Assembly (NCBI RefSeq): GCF_019242955.1 | Contig: NZ_CP066129.1 | Coordinates: 124,001-188,000 of the forward strand | DNA: 64,000 nt | Source: Morganella morganii | GTDB lineage: Bacteria; Pseudomonadota; Gammaproteobacteria; Enterobacterales; Enterobacteriaceae | Reading direction: 5' to 3' | Shown: positions 37,328-46,971 of the stretch, in pieces | Layout of the letters: the number at the start of each line of letters is the position of its first letter | How positions within the stretch are numbered: the stretch's first letter is position 1 | Notes under the pieces: model-generated | What the model saw: the letters and a program-made list of their open reading frames with translations, nothing else | Told to the model about the DNA's origin: nothing | Databases searched by the model: none | Program-made: the position numbers and the translations under genes

Positions 37328-38239
37328 TCAGTACCCGGCGGCGGATTCCTGCCGCCACAGATGCGCCGCTATCAGTGCCCGCCAGGGGGCAAAATCCGCC
37401 AGCCACGCCTGAGTTTCATCCGCGGTTATCTTCTCATCCCGCATCAGCAGGCGCTGCAGATTGCGCCGCACCGCAACATCACCGTGCAGTGAGCCGTTCA
37501 GATAGTTAAATCCGCGCAGCAGGGCATAACTGACGGTCCAGGTACCGATACCTTTAATGGCGGTCAGAGAGGCGGAAACTGTATCCGCATTATCCGGCGT
37601 CACCACGTCAGGCAGCATCAGTTTCCCGCTTGCCAGCTGTTCGCTCAGTGCCAGCAGCGCATGGGCTTTACCGGCAGAAAAACCGCAGCTGCGCAGTCCG
37701 TCAAAATCGGTCTGTAAAATATGTGCCGCATCCGGGTAGCACAACAGCCCGGAGGAGTGGCGCAGACTGATATGCTGAATCAGGCGGCGGCGGATGGATA
37801 TCGCGGCCTGTACACTGATTTGTTGTCCGATAATCGCCCAGTTAATCGCTTCAAACGGTGTGGCGGACTGGTAGATCCTCAAACCTTTCTGCCGCCGGAT
37901 CAGCGGCCCGGCCAGCGGGTGATCCTGATATTGTGCCTCAAATTCTTCAACCGGCTGGATCAGACCGAGCATATGCCGGGCGAGATGATGCATCCGCGCC
38001 CCGTCTTCCGGCAGAATGGCCGGGCCGTCAGTACTGAGGGTGACGCCGGCTTCCCCGGCGCGGATGTCAAGTGTCAGTAAAGCAGGATGGCCGTGCAGGC
38101 AAATACCTTTCATCACCCGGTTTTCTGTGACCTGTTCAGCCACATGGTGGTTATCACGTAAATGAAATGCGAGAAAATCCGCGGTATGATAGGGCTCCGG
38201 TAACGGAACAGTAATCGTTAACTTTTTGTTATTTATCAA
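37328..38239 (-). CDS. alkA: DNA-3-methyladenine glycosylase II-like protein (AlkA family)
   Basis: HhH-GPD base-excision repair glycosylase of about 303 residues that removes alkylated bases. The core contains AINWAIIGQQISVQAAISIRRRL, the helix-hairpin-helix LTAIKGIGTWTVSYALLRGF and the catalytic aspartate in LHGDVAVRRNL, with the closing FAPWRALIAAHLWR. No ATG fits the N-terminus. I propose the TTG at 38239, nine bases after GAGG; a TTG at 38317 would add 26 residues. It is convergent with poxB. Whether it is the true AlkA ortholog or a second, related glycosylase is not certain. Confidence 0.82.
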   Translation of the reverse strand: MINNKKLTITVPLPEPYHTADFLAFHLRDNHHVAEQVTENRVMKGICLHGHPALLTLDIRAGEAGVTLSTDGPAILPEDGARMHHLARHMLGLIQPVEEFEAQYQDHPLAGPLIRRQKGLRIYQSATPFEAINWAIIGQQISVQAAISIRRRLIQHISLRHSSGLLCYPDAAHILQTDFDGLRSCGFSAGKAHALLALSEQLASGKLMLPDVVTPDNADTVSASLTAIKGIGTWTVSYALLRGFNYLNGSLHGDVAVRRNLQRLLMRDEKITADETQAWLADFAPWRALIAAHLWRQESAAGY

Positions 38240-38586
38240 CTTCTCATACCTCAGATCGGTGCGGTCAACTGATCGGATTATAGCCGTTTTTGCTTCCGGC
38301 CGTATAATTTTGGCCAAAATATCTGTTTACAGAATAATAGGTGGATTATTCTGAATGAAAGACACATGCGAAGTATGGTACTTATACGTATGAACAAATG
38401 AGTTTAATTTCAGCACATTCATTTTTTACAGTACTTCGTTTGGCATAACCGGGACAAAAGCAGAGGTTATTGTTGCCACAATGAATATAATTGACGCCCG
38501 AAGTTCTTATGTCCCCCGGAAGGAGTGTTCCGCCGGAGACTATTACAGCACAGCAGCACAACTCAGAGCGGATAAAGGCATTACCG
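38240..38586. other. Divergent intergenic region, alkA-like to DUF4026 gene
   Basis: About 350 bases between divergent genes. It should hold both promoters; no strong motif or gene is seen. Longer frames of both flanking genes would extend into it. Confidence 0.45.
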
Positions 38587-40017
38587 ATGGATATAAAACA
38601 ATATTACCTTGAGGTTGCGGAAGGTAAAGGTAAGAGGATGACGTCGGAGGTAGTGGCATTCCCTCCCTCGCGGCTTAACCTCGCAGAGTTAGAAGAGCGT
38701 CTGGCATCACAAACCTTTTTCACACAGGGTGATATTGAATACGCAGAACATGATGAAAACAGCTTTTATTACAGCTGTCATTATGGCGATGAAGAACTGC
38801 TGTTTCTGGTGTCGCTGGCCCCGCGGGCACCGGAACTGGAGATCAATCCTTACTATTCAACGGACCCGCTTTCTGCCGCACTGCTGGCTGAAGTTAACCA
38901 GACCGTGCAGGACATTTATGTTGAGTGCCTTTTGCAGAATGACGTACTGAAGAGTTACCGGCATCAGCTGAAAATGGTACAAATTCTGGTGCCGGATTTA
39001 CTGCTGGGTATTGATATTTCAGCAGCCGGACGCGGATTTACCCGTGAGTGGCTCAATTTTCAGCTGGAAAATGACGTGCAGCTGAACATCGAGTCTCTGT
39101 ATACCATTCATGCTATCTATGACACGGAAAATACCCCGCCGACCATGTACTGGTTCCATACACACGGCCTGCTGCGCTGCGGTATCCCCGAAGTGGAACT
39201 CTTGCTGCCGCATACCATTAATGCGTACTACGGCATTCCTGATCTGCTGCGCAGTTTTATCGGACAGAGCCTCAATGAAGGCAAAGTACTGTTCAATGAG
39301 CCTATGTTGTGCGGACAGACTGAAAAACAGCTGGAATATATTGTGGCGCTGCCTTACCAGGAAGGTATTCGTCAGATCAACAAAAATACGCCAATCGACC
39401 AGCTGAAATCATTGGAAGATATTGATTATTCTCACGATAATATGCCGGAAAATGAGTTTCTTGGTGATCGCGGCGACCGTGATGATCAGCATGACCATCC
39501 GTCCTGCATGTTGTTCCGGGTGAATGAAAGTTCGCCGGAGTTACAGACATTTTTCCGTGGTTTCGACGATGATGCCGCCATCATGTTTTATCGCCCGAAC
39601 AGTGAAACTCACGAAATGGCGGTAAAAGCCCGGCTGCGCTGGCACTATTTTGCCCAGATGTTTACAGAGTACGGGCAGCCGGAGGCCAAAGTGAAAAAAG
39701 GTCTGTTCGGCGGGTTATTCGGCAAAAAAGCCCGTGATGATGAGGACGAAAATCCGTGGGTGTTTATGGTCAAATGCGGTATTCCGTACGGGGATGAGGA
39801 TGACCTGGAACACATGTGGTTTATCCCGGAAACCCTCGATAATGATGTCTTTACCGGTAAACTGATTAACCATCCGTTCTATGTGAAAGAGATGGAAGAG
39901 GGCGGTGTGTATCCGCTGAATACCGCGATGCTCACCGACTGGAATATCTATTTTTCCGGTGAGAAATATACCCCGGACACGATCTATCAGCTTCTCAGCC
40001 CGGCACAGGTGCACTGA
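38587..40017 (+). CDS. DUF4026/DUF2314 protein of unknown function
   Basis: A soluble, acidic protein of about 476 residues without signal peptide. The N-terminal and middle parts resemble DUF4026. The C-terminal quarter (about residues 400-470) carries a DUF2314 pattern: NPWVFMVKCGIPYGDEDDLEHMWFIPETL, FTGKLINHPFYVKEMEEGGVYPL and DWNIYF. A GLFGGLFGKK stretch with Asp/Glu-rich surroundings lies before it. I chose the ATG at 38587 (AAGG upstream); TTG 38491 would add 32 residues with atypical composition. No function is known to me. It stands alone between divergent alkA-like and a terminator. Confidence 0.75.
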   Translation: MDIKQYYLEVAEGKGKRMTSEVVAFPPSRLNLAELEERLASQTFFTQGDIEYAEHDENSFYYSCHYGDEELLFLVSLAPRAPELEINPYYSTDPLSAALLAEVNQTVQDIYVECLLQNDVLKSYRHQLKMVQILVPDLLLGIDISAAGRGFTREWLNFQLENDVQLNIESLYTIHAIYDTENTPPTMYWFHTHGLLRCGIPEVELLLPHTINAYYGIPDLLRSFIGQSLNEGKVLFNEPMLCGQTEKQLEYIVALPYQEGIRQINKNTPIDQLKSLEDIDYSHDNMPENEFLGDRGDRDDQHDHPSCMLFRVNESSPELQTFFRGFDDDAAIMFYRPNSETHEMAVKARLRWHYFAQMFTEYGQPEAKVKKGLFGGLFGKKARDDEDENPWVFMVKCGIPYGDEDDLEHMWFIPETLDNDVFTGKLINHPFYVKEMEEGGVYPLNTAMLTDWNIYFSGEKYTPDTIYQLLSPAQVH

Positions 40018-40033
40018 GAACAACCGGTCCGGA

Positions 40034-40058
40034 AAAGCGCTGAAAAGCGCTTTTTTTG
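40034..40058 (+). terminator. Terminator of the DUF4026 gene
   Basis: AAAGCGCT-GAAA-AGCGCTTT, with a GNRA-type tetraloop, is followed by TTTTT. It is about 15 bases after the stop codon. Confidence 0.88.
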
Positions 40059-40233
40059 TGTCTGCTGTTTTGTGCAGTAACCCACGTTATTAATACATAC
40101 TAAATTATGTTGTTGCTGCTTTTTTTTTGTTCCGGCTATAATCAATGATCACCTGTTCATGGTGGTTACATATCCTGAAAAAACAATAAATTACATTATT
40201 ATTTGTTATGCATTATCTGTTATGGAGTGCATT

Positions 40234-40866
40234 ATGCCTGATATTACGTCATTGTTTGCATTTGCTCTGGTTGCGCTGGGAATGGTATTAACGCCGGGCC
40301 CTAATATGATTTATCTGATCTCCCGTTCACTCTGTCAGGGAAAGCGGGCGGGATATATTTCTCTTGCGGGTGTCGGTCTGGCATTTATTTTTTATATGCT
40401 GAGTGCGGCGTTCGGGATCACGGCTCTCTTTCTGGCAGTTCCTTATGCTTATGATGTCCTGCGTATCGCAGGTGCATTATATCTGCTTTATCTGGCCTGG
40501 CAGGCAGTAAAACCCGGCGGCCGCTCTGCATTTTCAGTACGGGAACTGCCGGAAGATAAGCCCAAAAAACTGTTCACGATGGGGTTTCTGACCAGTATTG
40601 CGAACCCGAAAGTGGCAGTGATGTATCTGTCGCTGCTGCCGCAGTTTATTGTGCCGGGACACGGCAGTGTGCTGGTGCAGTCTCTGGCGCTCGGAACAAC
40701 TCAAATTATGATCAGCCTGACAGTAAACGGACTGATTGTTCTGATGGCGGGATCGGTTTCTGTATTCATGACAGGCCGCCCGTTCTGGCAGGTTGTGCAG
40801 CGCTGGCTGATGGGAACGGTACTGGCCGGACTGGCTGTCCGGATGGCACTGGAATCCCGGCGCTGA
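40234..40866 (+). CDS. LysE/RhtB-family amino acid exporter
   Basis: 210-residue inner-membrane protein with about six hydrophobic segments. The N-terminal FALVALGMVLTPGPNMIYLISRSLCQGKRAGYISLAGVGLAF with the TPGPN motif and the GFLTSIANPKVAVMYLSLLPQF stretch are diagnostic of the LysE/RhtB family. The ATG at 40234 has GGAG seven bases upstream; the longer frame from 40159 lacks this. The exported compound, perhaps homoserine, threonine or another amino acid, cannot be told from sequence. It is convergent with glpD. Confidence 0.87.
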   Translation: MPDITSLFAFALVALGMVLTPGPNMIYLISRSLCQGKRAGYISLAGVGLAFIFYMLSAAFGITALFLAVPYAYDVLRIAGALYLLYLAWQAVKPGGRSAFSVRELPEDKPKKLFTMGFLTSIANPKVAVMYLSLLPQFIVPGHGSVLVQSLALGTTQIMISLTVNGLIVLMAGSVSVFMTGRPFWQVVQRWLMGTVLAGLAVRMALESRR

Positions 40867-40871
40867 GGTCA

Positions 40872-40908
40872 TAAAAAAAACAGACCGGCTTTGTGAGCCG
40901 GTCTGTGT
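40872..40908. terminator. Bidirectional terminator between the LysE-type gene and glpD
   Basis: The perfect 11-bp stem ACAGACCGGCT/AGCCGGTCTGT is followed on the minus strand by eight T (glpD side). Confidence 0.9.
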
Positions 40909-40915
40909 TGTTACC

Positions 40916-42403
40916 TTACTGTTCTTCCCGGCGGAGCCACTGCTCCACCTGACGCTGTTCTTCCTGTGTAAGCCACATCCCCAGCTTGGTTCTGCGCCAG
41001 AGTGCGTCTTCTGCGGTGATCACCCATTCGTGCTGTACCAGATAGCGCAGTTCGGCTTCATACAGGTTATGGCCGAATAACTGTCCGAGGTCGTTGAGGG
41101 ACTGTGCATCACCGATGATTTTTTCTGTCTGACTGCCGTAGGTACGGGCAAGGCGCAGCGCCAGTCCGTTCGGCAGCCATGACCAGCGTCCGGTGAGTGT
41201 CCGTGCATAGTCGTCGCGGCTCAGGCCGTTGAGTTCACCGCCTGTCAGTACCGCCTGTTTTGTCCATGCTTTCCCGGCCTGCGGATAGTAGGCCGCCAGT
41301 TTATCCAGTGCGTGTTCGCCCAGCTTGCGGTAAGTCGTGAGTTTCCCGCCAAAAACCGACAGCAGTGGTGTCTGCCCGTTATCATCATGCAGGTCGAGCG
41401 TGTAATCGCGGGTGATTGCCTGCGGTGAATCCGATTCATCATCACACAGCGGACGGACGCCGGAGTATGTCCAGCGGATATCGTCGCGGGTCAGGGTTTT
41501 TCGGAAGTGGTCGTTATAGACATCCAGCAGATAATTAATTTCGTTATCATCGATTTTAACGTCTGCCGGATCACCGTGATATTCCACGTCGGTGGTGCCG
41601 ATAATGGAAAATTCATCCATCCACGGGATAACAAACACAATACGGTGATCTTCGTTTTGCAGAATATAGGCCTGCGGCTCGTCATGCGCACGCGGTACCA
41701 CAATATGGCTGCCTTTGATAAGACGGATACCGTAAGGGGATTTGAGCTGTAACCCGTCATCAAAGAAGGTTTTCACCCACGGCCCGGCGGCATTGACCAG
41801 TCCTTTTGCCTGCCAGCGCAGCGTCTCGCCGGTCAGGACATTCTCCGCTTCCACCTGCCATAAGCCGTTTTCGCGCCATGCGCGGGTGACTTTTGTCCGT
41901 GTACGGACTTCGCCGCCCTGACGCACAACTTCCTGTGCATTCAGCACCACCAGACGGGCGTCATCCACCCAGCAGTCGGAGTATTCGAATCCTTTTTTAA
42001 ATTCTGCTTTCAGCGGGGAGGCATTGCTGAACGTCAGGCCGCGGCTGCCCGGCAATGTGGTACGTTTGCCGAGATGGTCATACAGAAACAGCCCGGCGCG
42101 GATCATCCATGCCGGACGCAGATGTGGCTGATGCGGCAGGCGGAAACGCATCGGAAAGGCGATATGCGGTGCCATTTTTAACAATACTTCACGTTCAGCC
42201 AGCGCTTCGCTCACCAAACGAAACTCATAATGTTCGAGATAGCGCAATCCGCCGTGGATCAGTTTTGAACTGGCCGATGAGGTGGCACAGGCCAGATCCC
42301 GGGCTTCCAGCATCAGTACTGATAACCCGCGTCCGGCAGCATCAGCGGCAATTCCCGCGCCGTTGATTCCGCCCCCGATAACGATCAAATCTTTCGTTTC
42401 CAT
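40916..42403 (-). CDS. glpD: Aerobic glycerol-3-phosphate dehydrogenase
   Basis: Membrane-associated flavoenzyme of about 495 residues that oxidises sn-glycerol-3-phosphate to dihydroxyacetone phosphate and passes electrons to ubiquinone. The N-terminus METKDLIVIGGGINGAGIAADAAGRG holds the FAD GxGxxG motif and is nearly identical to E. coli GlpD; ATSSASSKLIHGGLRYLEHYEFRLV and FSIIGTTDVEYHGDP follow. The ATG at 42403 is preceded by GGGAGTGAGG. A GlpR-type operator lies 32 bases upstream. Unlike E. coli, it lies downstream of glpR in the same direction, not divergent from glpE. Confidence 0.96.
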   Translation of the reverse strand: METKDLIVIGGGINGAGIAADAAGRGLSVLMLEARDLACATSSASSKLIHGGLRYLEHYEFRLVSEALAEREVLLKMAPHIAFPMRFRLPHQPHLRPAWMIRAGLFLYDHLGKRTTLPGSRGLTFSNASPLKAEFKKGFEYSDCWVDDARLVVLNAQEVVRQGGEVRTRTKVTRAWRENGLWQVEAENVLTGETLRWQAKGLVNAAGPWVKTFFDDGLQLKSPYGIRLIKGSHIVVPRAHDEPQAYILQNEDHRIVFVIPWMDEFSIIGTTDVEYHGDPADVKIDDNEINYLLDVYNDHFRKTLTRDDIRWTYSGVRPLCDDESDSPQAITRDYTLDLHDDNGQTPLLSVFGGKLTTYRKLGEHALDKLAAYYPQAGKAWTKQAVLTGGELNGLSRDDYARTLTGRWSWLPNGLALRLARTYGSQTEKIIGDAQSLNDLGQLFGHNLYEAELRYLVQHEWVITAEDALWRRTKLGMWLTQEEQRQVEQWLRREEQ

Positions 42404-42434
42404 CCTCACTCCCGCATGACCATATTTGTTCTTT

Positions 42435-42454
42435 AATGTTCGTTATCGCTCATA
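42435..42454. promoter_or_regulatory. GlpR operator upstream of glpD
   Basis: AATGTTCGTTATCGCTCATA closely matches the GlpR consensus WATGTTCGWTAWCGAACATW. A weaker second site follows at about 42464-42484. GlpR repression relieved by glycerol-3-phosphate is expected. Confidence 0.75.
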
Positions 42455-42619
42455 ATAGTTCAATGTGAACGATATTCCAACATTCAGGACATAAAAAAAC
42501 GTTCTCCGTGACACGGATAACAATTTGTTAGCATATCCATACAAAAAGTAATGAATTAAGGCAGAGGAGAAAAGAGGGTGAAATACCGCGCCACCGGGCA
42601 GTGACGCGGGCGGAGAAAA

Positions 42620-43378
42620 TCAGCAGACTTCGAGCTGTACCTGCTGCTCACCGAGAATTTTGATGATACTTTCCGGCGGGCGTTTGTCCGTAAACAGGCA
42701 ATCAATCAGCCCCATATTTCCGAGGTTAACCATGGCGTTACGGCCGAATTTGGAATGGTCGGTAACGAGCATCACACAGCGGGAGTTTTCAATAATCGCC
42801 CGTTTGGTGCGGACTTCGTGATAATCAAATTCCAGCAGGGAGCCGTCAGTATCAATGCCGCTGATCCCGAGGATACCGAAATCCAGGCGGAACTGAGAGA
42901 TAAAATCGAGCGTGGCTTCGCCGACAATTCCGCCGTCGCGGGAACGGACTTCGCCGCCGGCCAGGATCAGACGGAAATCGTCTTTTGCCATCAGCAGGGT
43001 GGCGACATTCAGGTTATTGGTGACGATACGCAGATTTTTGTGTTCCAGCAGTTCATGCGCAACGGCTTCCGGCGTGGTGCCGATATCAATAAACAGTGTG
43101 GCGCCATCCGGGATCAGTGCCGCGACGCGGCGCGCAATCCGGCGTTTTTCATCCGACCACATGCTTTTCCGTTCATGATACGCGGCATTCACCGAGCTGG
43201 ATGGTTGCGCCGCCCCGCCGTGGTGACGGTGAATTTTATTCTGTTCCGCCAGCTCATTGAGATCACGGCGGATGGTCTGCGGGCTGACCTTAAAGTATTC
43301 GACCAGCTCTTCTGTGCTGACATAGCCCTGTTTACTGACTAACTCAACGATAGCATCGTGACGCTGTGTTTGTTTCAC
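42620..43378 (-). CDS. glpR: Glycerol-3-phosphate regulon repressor
   Basis: DeoR-family repressor of 252 residues, the same length as E. coli GlpR. The HTH is MKQTQRHDAIVELVSKQGYVSTEELVEYFKVSPQTIRRDLNELAEQNKIHRHHGGA; the sugar-phosphate-sensing domain has FIDIGTTPEAVAHEL and ILAGGEVRSRDGGIVGEATLDFI. It lies 84 bases after glpG and about 217 bases before glpD. It would act at the operator found upstream of glpD. Confidence 0.95.
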   Translation of the reverse strand: MKQTQRHDAIVELVSKQGYVSTEELVEYFKVSPQTIRRDLNELAEQNKIHRHHGGAAQPSSSVNAAYHERKSMWSDEKRRIARRVAALIPDGATLFIDIGTTPEAVAHELLEHKNLRIVTNNLNVATLLMAKDDFRLILAGGEVRSRDGGIVGEATLDFISQFRLDFGILGISGIDTDGSLLEFDYHEVRTKRAIIENSRCVMLVTDHSKFGRNAMVNLGNMGLIDCLFTDKRPPESIIKILGEQQVQLEVC

Positions 43379-43462
43379 AAAATCCCCCGGTCAGATCAAT
43401 ACCACCGCATAGTCAGGATCGTGCCGTGACAGGTGGTGGTGGTGTCATATTGTCATTATTAT

Positions 43463-44296
43463 TCAGGCCGCCCGGCGGCGGTTATCCCATACAGCCATCA
43501 GCAGGCCGGTCGCCAGACCGGACGCATGTGCCATATTTGCGATCGGTATTGTACCAAATAAATCAAAATAACCGATAACCAGCCATAATACGGAGAACAT
43601 CATCATGGCGGCGGGCAGATAAATACCGGCCGACGGATTGCGTGCGCCGGTGTACCAGACATAACCGATCAGCGCGAAGACCACGCCGGATAAGCCGCCG
43701 AAAGATGAACCGCTGAAAAAGGATTGCGCCCAGCAACTGACCAGGGCAGAGATAAGGGTGATCACCAGCAGCCGTCCGCTGCCGAGCTGTTTTTCCACCT
43801 GGCTGCCGAGATACCACCACAGTGCCAGGTTCATCAGAAGATGCGTCAGGCCAAAATGCAGGAAAACCGGGCTTATCCACCGCCACAGTTCACCCTGCTG
43901 GTCAGGCTGCGGCCATGCCAGATAGTCCATCACTGCGTCAGTACCGCTTATCTGCATCCACAGAAAGACCAGCGCGCACAGCACCGTGACAGCGATAGTC
44001 AGCGGCCCGGCCGGCGTCACCAGATTGCTGAAGACGCGGGAAGCCGGATAGCGGAACGGGGAATCGGTTTCACCGGATTCCCAGCTGGCCGCGAGATAGC
44101 GTTTATTCATCGGATCACGCATAAAGGTGTCCAGCTCAGACTGTGTCTGCGCCAGCTTGCTTTCGTCTTCGAGCCACAATTCCGCACCGCGCCCTTCGCG
44201 GGTGGCACGCATGGTAAGCTCAATATCCCGCGAGGCCATATAATCAATAAATGACTGGGCAATCCGCGGGTTGGCGATGGTGATCAGATAAACCAT
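43463..44296 (-). CDS. glpG: Rhomboid intramembrane protease GlpG
   Basis: 277-residue serine protease that cuts transmembrane substrates. N-terminal cytoplasmic domain (about 1-75, MVYLITIANPRIAQSFIDYMASRDIEL), then six membrane segments. The catalytic serine lies in SSFGGLSGVVFALIGYVW and the catalytic histidine in ANMAHASGLATGLLMA; the HFGLTHLLMNLALWWYLGSQVE stretch with the oxyanion-hole region is conserved. Co-directional with glpE (14-base gap) and glpR. Confidence 0.95.
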   Translation of the reverse strand: MVYLITIANPRIAQSFIDYMASRDIELTMRATREGRGAELWLEDESKLAQTQSELDTFMRDPMNKRYLAASWESGETDSPFRYPASRVFSNLVTPAGPLTIAVTVLCALVFLWMQISGTDAVMDYLAWPQPDQQGELWRWISPVFLHFGLTHLLMNLALWWYLGSQVEKQLGSGRLLVITLISALVSCWAQSFFSGSSFGGLSGVVFALIGYVWYTGARNPSAGIYLPAAMMMFSVLWLVIGYFDLFGTIPIANMAHASGLATGLLMAVWDNRRRAA

Positions 44297-44310
44297 ATAG
44301 CTGTCCGTTG

Positions 44311-44637
44311 TTAAGCGAGTGACCTGACTGTGTCCGGGTAGTTGCGCAACCAGGCTTCAAAGCCGCCGTTGATGCTGTATACCGTTTCATAGCCGACATT
44401 AAGCAGATACTGAGCCGCGCCCTGACTGCTGTGCCCATGGTAACACATGACCATAACCGGCTGCTCATAATCTGTCTGATCCATGAAGGTGTTTACAGTG
44501 TCGTTTGTCAGGTGAAATGCGCCGTCAGTGTGACCGGCACGGAAGCTTTGCGGATCACGGATATCAACCAGGACAGCCCCGTTCTGCTGCCAGAGTTCAT
44601 ACGCCGTATCGGGTGTGATTAAGCGGATTTGTTCCAT
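44311..44637 (-). CDS. glpE: Thiosulfate sulfurtransferase GlpE
   Basis: Single-domain rhodanese of 108 residues that transfers sulfur from thiosulfate to cyanide or thioredoxin. It has the rhodanese fold pattern [22 protein letters not shown] and the active-site cysteine in [32 protein letters not shown] closes the domain. The length and sequence match E. coli GlpE. First gene of the glpEGR run. Confidence 0.94.
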   Translation of the reverse strand: MEQIRLITPDTAYELWQQNGAVLVDIRDPQSFRAGHTDGAFHLTNDTVNTFMDQTDYEQPVMVMCYHGHSSQGAAQYLLNVGYETVYSINGGFEAWLRNYPDTVRSLA

Positions 44638-44771
44638 AATGATTTTTCGTATGCAGGTGAATATCAGCGGTGACAGAGCACCGCCGGAAACCCGCCCGGC
44701 AGTTCACCGGACGGTATATATCACGGCCGTGCGATATCCGGCCGGTACAGCTCTATCAGTAAACAGCGCTG

Positions 44772-45350
44772 TCAGTAATAAGAGTGTTCGCCGCGCTGAT
44801 GTTCAGTCAGGTCTTTAACGCCTTTCAGTTCACCGGCAAACATATTCAGTAACTCTTTTTCGATCCCTTCCTTCAGAGTGACATCGACCATTGAGCAGCC
44901 GTTACAGCCGCCGCCGAACTGGAGGATGGCATAGCCTTCATCCGTGATTTCCATCAGGGAAACACGGCCGCCGTGTCCGGCCAGCTGCGGGTTGATCTGA
45001 GATTGCAGGACATATTCGACACGCTCGATCAGCGGAGCGTCATCAGCCACTTTACGCATTTTGGCGTTCGGGGCTTTTAAGGTGAGCTGAGAGCCGAGCT
45101 GATCGGTCACGAAGTCGATCACGGCTTCGTCAAGGAATGGCGCGCTCAGTTCATCAACATAGGCGGTCAGCTGCTCAAACGGCAGCGCGGTATCGGTCGC
45201 TTCCACAGCGTCAGGCGGACAATAAGAGACTCCGCATTCCGCATTGGGAGTGCCCGGGTTAATAACAAAAACACGGATTTGTGTGCCGGGTTCCTGGTTG
45301 GCAAGCAGTTTGGAAAAATGTGCCTGCGCAGCGTCAGTAATAGTAATCAT
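44772..45350 (-). CDS. nfuA: Fe/S biogenesis protein NfuA
   Basis: 192-residue Fe-S cluster carrier. The N-terminal A-type-like domain ([48 protein letters not shown]) has lost most cluster cysteines, while the C-terminal Nfu domain holds the CxxC in [23 protein letters not shown]. Most residues match E. coli NfuA, including the end [13 protein letters not shown]. The ATG at 45350 was chosen over an unlikely upstream extension. Confidence 0.96.
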   Translation of the reverse strand: MITITDAAQAHFSKLLANQEPGTQIRVFVINPGTPNAECGVSYCPPDAVEATDTALPFEQLTAYVDELSAPFLDEAVIDFVTDQLGSQLTLKAPNAKMRKVADDAPLIERVEYVLQSQINPQLAGHGGRVSLMEITDEGYAILQFGGGCNGCSMVDVTLKEGIEKELLNMFAGELKGVKDLTEHQRGEHSYY

Positions 45351-45411
45351 AACATTGCCCAAAAATAGTTGACTGTTCCGGTTGGTTATAATACGCCCAT
45401 TTGCGGGTTCA

Positions 45412-46095
45412 CTACAAGGTGCGGCAAAGGCACCACACCCGGACTGCCGCCGCACCCGCACGAATGAGCAATTCAGACAGCGCTGTCATGGTCGCCCCTG
45501 TTGTGATGACATCATCGGCCAGCGCAATATGCAGTCCGCGGACATCCCGGGTTAAGGCAAAAGCAGAAGGCAGGTTTGTCAGGCGCTGCGTGCGGGACAG
45601 CATCCGCTGGCTCAGTGTAGCACGGGTACGGATAAGGCCGGAACTGTCGTAAGGACAGCGCAGCCATTTTGCCAGCAGGCGGGCGATAAGGTCGCTCTGA
45701 TTAAACCCGCGCCGCCATTGCCGGTAACGGTAAAGCGGTACACTGAGCAGTAAATCCGGCTTCGGATATTCCCCCGCGCGGTAAGCTGCCAGTACCCGGA
45801 GCAGCAGCAGTCGTGCCAGCGCACGGGCAATGTGGGTCTGCCCGCTGTATTTGAGGCGGTGAACCAGGGCGGCCAGCGGCGGCTGATAGCCGGTCACCGC
45901 CAGCAGGCTTTGCCACGGCGGCGGCGTCTGCAGACAACGGCCGCACTCCGGCTCCGGGGTTACCAGCGGCAGGCCGCATCTCCGGCAGACCGGCGGCATC
46001 TCCGGGAGTCCGCGTATGCAGAATCCGCAGATACCGTGTGCGGCAATTGCCAGTGGCTGATTGCACAGCAGGCAGTAATTCTCAATAATAACCAT
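45412..46095 (-). CDS. gntX: ComF-family protein GntX
   Basis: 227-residue phosphoribosyltransferase-fold protein, linked in E. coli to use of DNA as a nutrient. The N-terminal part has two zinc-binding cysteine clusters ([31 protein letters not shown]). The PRPP-binding motif is [16 protein letters not shown] near the C-terminus, and [27 protein letters not shown] is typical of ComF. It is divergent from bioH, as in E. coli. Confidence 0.92.
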   Translation of the reverse strand: MVIIENYCLLCNQPLAIAAHGICGFCIRGLPEMPPVCRRCGLPLVTPEPECGRCLQTPPPWQSLLAVTGYQPPLAALVHRLKYSGQTHIARALARLLLLRVLAAYRAGEYPKPDLLLSVPLYRYRQWRRGFNQSDLIARLLAKWLRCPYDSSGLIRTRATLSQRMLSRTQRLTNLPSAFALTRDVRGLHIALADDVITTGATMTALSELLIRAGAAAVRVWCLCRTL

Positions 46096-46131
46096 CCGTC
46101 TTCCCTCCGGATAAATAAGGAAACAATAACG

Positions 46132-46905
46132 ATGGCTACGCTTTTTTGGCAGCAGAGCGGACAGGGTTCGCGCGATCTTGTGCTGTTACACGGTTGGGGA
46201 CTGAACAGCGAAGTGTGGAACAGCATTGAAATGCGGCTCGCACCGCATTTCCGTATTCACAAGGTTGACTTACCGGGTTACGGACGCAGTCAGGAATTTG
46301 GTGAGATGTCACTGACGGAGATGTCGGATACCGTATTCGTGCAGATGCCGGAAAAAGCAGTACTGGCAGGCTGGTCGCTGGGCGGGCTGGTGGCTGCTGA
46401 TATTGCGTTGCGTTATCCGCAGGCGGTGAGTCATCTGGTGACAATCTGTTCGTCGCCCTGTTTTAGTGCGCAGGAGGAAGATGGCTGGCCGGGAATTAAG
46501 CCCACTGTTCTGAGCGGTTTTCAGCATCAGCTGGCAACAGATTTTCAGCGCACCGTGGAGCGTTTTCTGGCATTGCAGACACTGGGAACCGCCAGTGCCC
46601 GTCAGGATGCCCGCACACTGAAATCCGTCGTACTGGAACAGCCGATGCCGGATGCGGCAGTACTGAATGCCGGACTGGAAATTCTGAGAACCGCCGATCT
46701 GCGCGGCGGACTGACGACCCTGACGATGCCGTTCCTGCGGATTTACGGCTATCTGGACGGGCTGGTGCCGCGTAAAGTGGCATCACTGCTGGATGAACAA
46801 CTGCCGTCATCTCCTTCCGTGATTATGCGCAACAGTGCACATGCGCCTTTTATTTCACATCCGGATGAGTTTTGTGAGGTACTGACGGGGTTTGCAGGCC
46901 GGTAA
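46132..46905 (+). CDS. bioH: Pimeloyl-ACP methyl ester esterase BioH
   Basis: Alpha/beta hydrolase of 257 residues that removes the methyl group of pimeloyl-ACP methyl ester in biotin synthesis. The catalytic serine lies in [11 protein letters not shown], the aspartate in YGYLDGLVP and the histidine in [11 protein letters not shown]; the oxyanion region is [14 protein letters not shown]. The ATG at 46132 has AAGGAAA upstream; a much longer frame upstream overlaps gntX and is rejected. A bidirectional terminator follows. Confidence 0.95.
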   Translation: MATLFWQQSGQGSRDLVLLHGWGLNSEVWNSIEMRLAPHFRIHKVDLPGYGRSQEFGEMSLTEMSDTVFVQMPEKAVLAGWSLGGLVAADIALRYPQAVSHLVTICSSPCFSAQEEDGWPGIKPTVLSGFQHQLATDFQRTVERFLALQTLGTASARQDARTLKSVVLEQPMPDAAVLNAGLEILRTADLRGGLTTLTMPFLRIYGYLDGLVPRKVASLLDEQLPSSPSVIMRNSAHAPFISHPDEFCEVLTGFAGR

Positions 46906-46909
46906 TCAG

Positions 46910-46946
46910 AAAAAAGCCGGTCAGTTTAATCACCAACCGGCTTTTA
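46910..46946. terminator. Bidirectional terminator between bioH and the HslV-like gene
   Basis: AAAAGCCGGT/ACCGGCTTTT (46912-46921 with 46936-46945) sits between convergent genes with A- and T-runs on its sides. Confidence 0.88.
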
Positions 46947-46971
46947 CCGAATTCTGATTCAGATGAAGGAC

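Noticed and set aside
45832-46131. N-terminal extension of BioH
   Set aside because: It overlaps gntX, and the ATG at 46132 with AAGGAAA matches the known BioH start.
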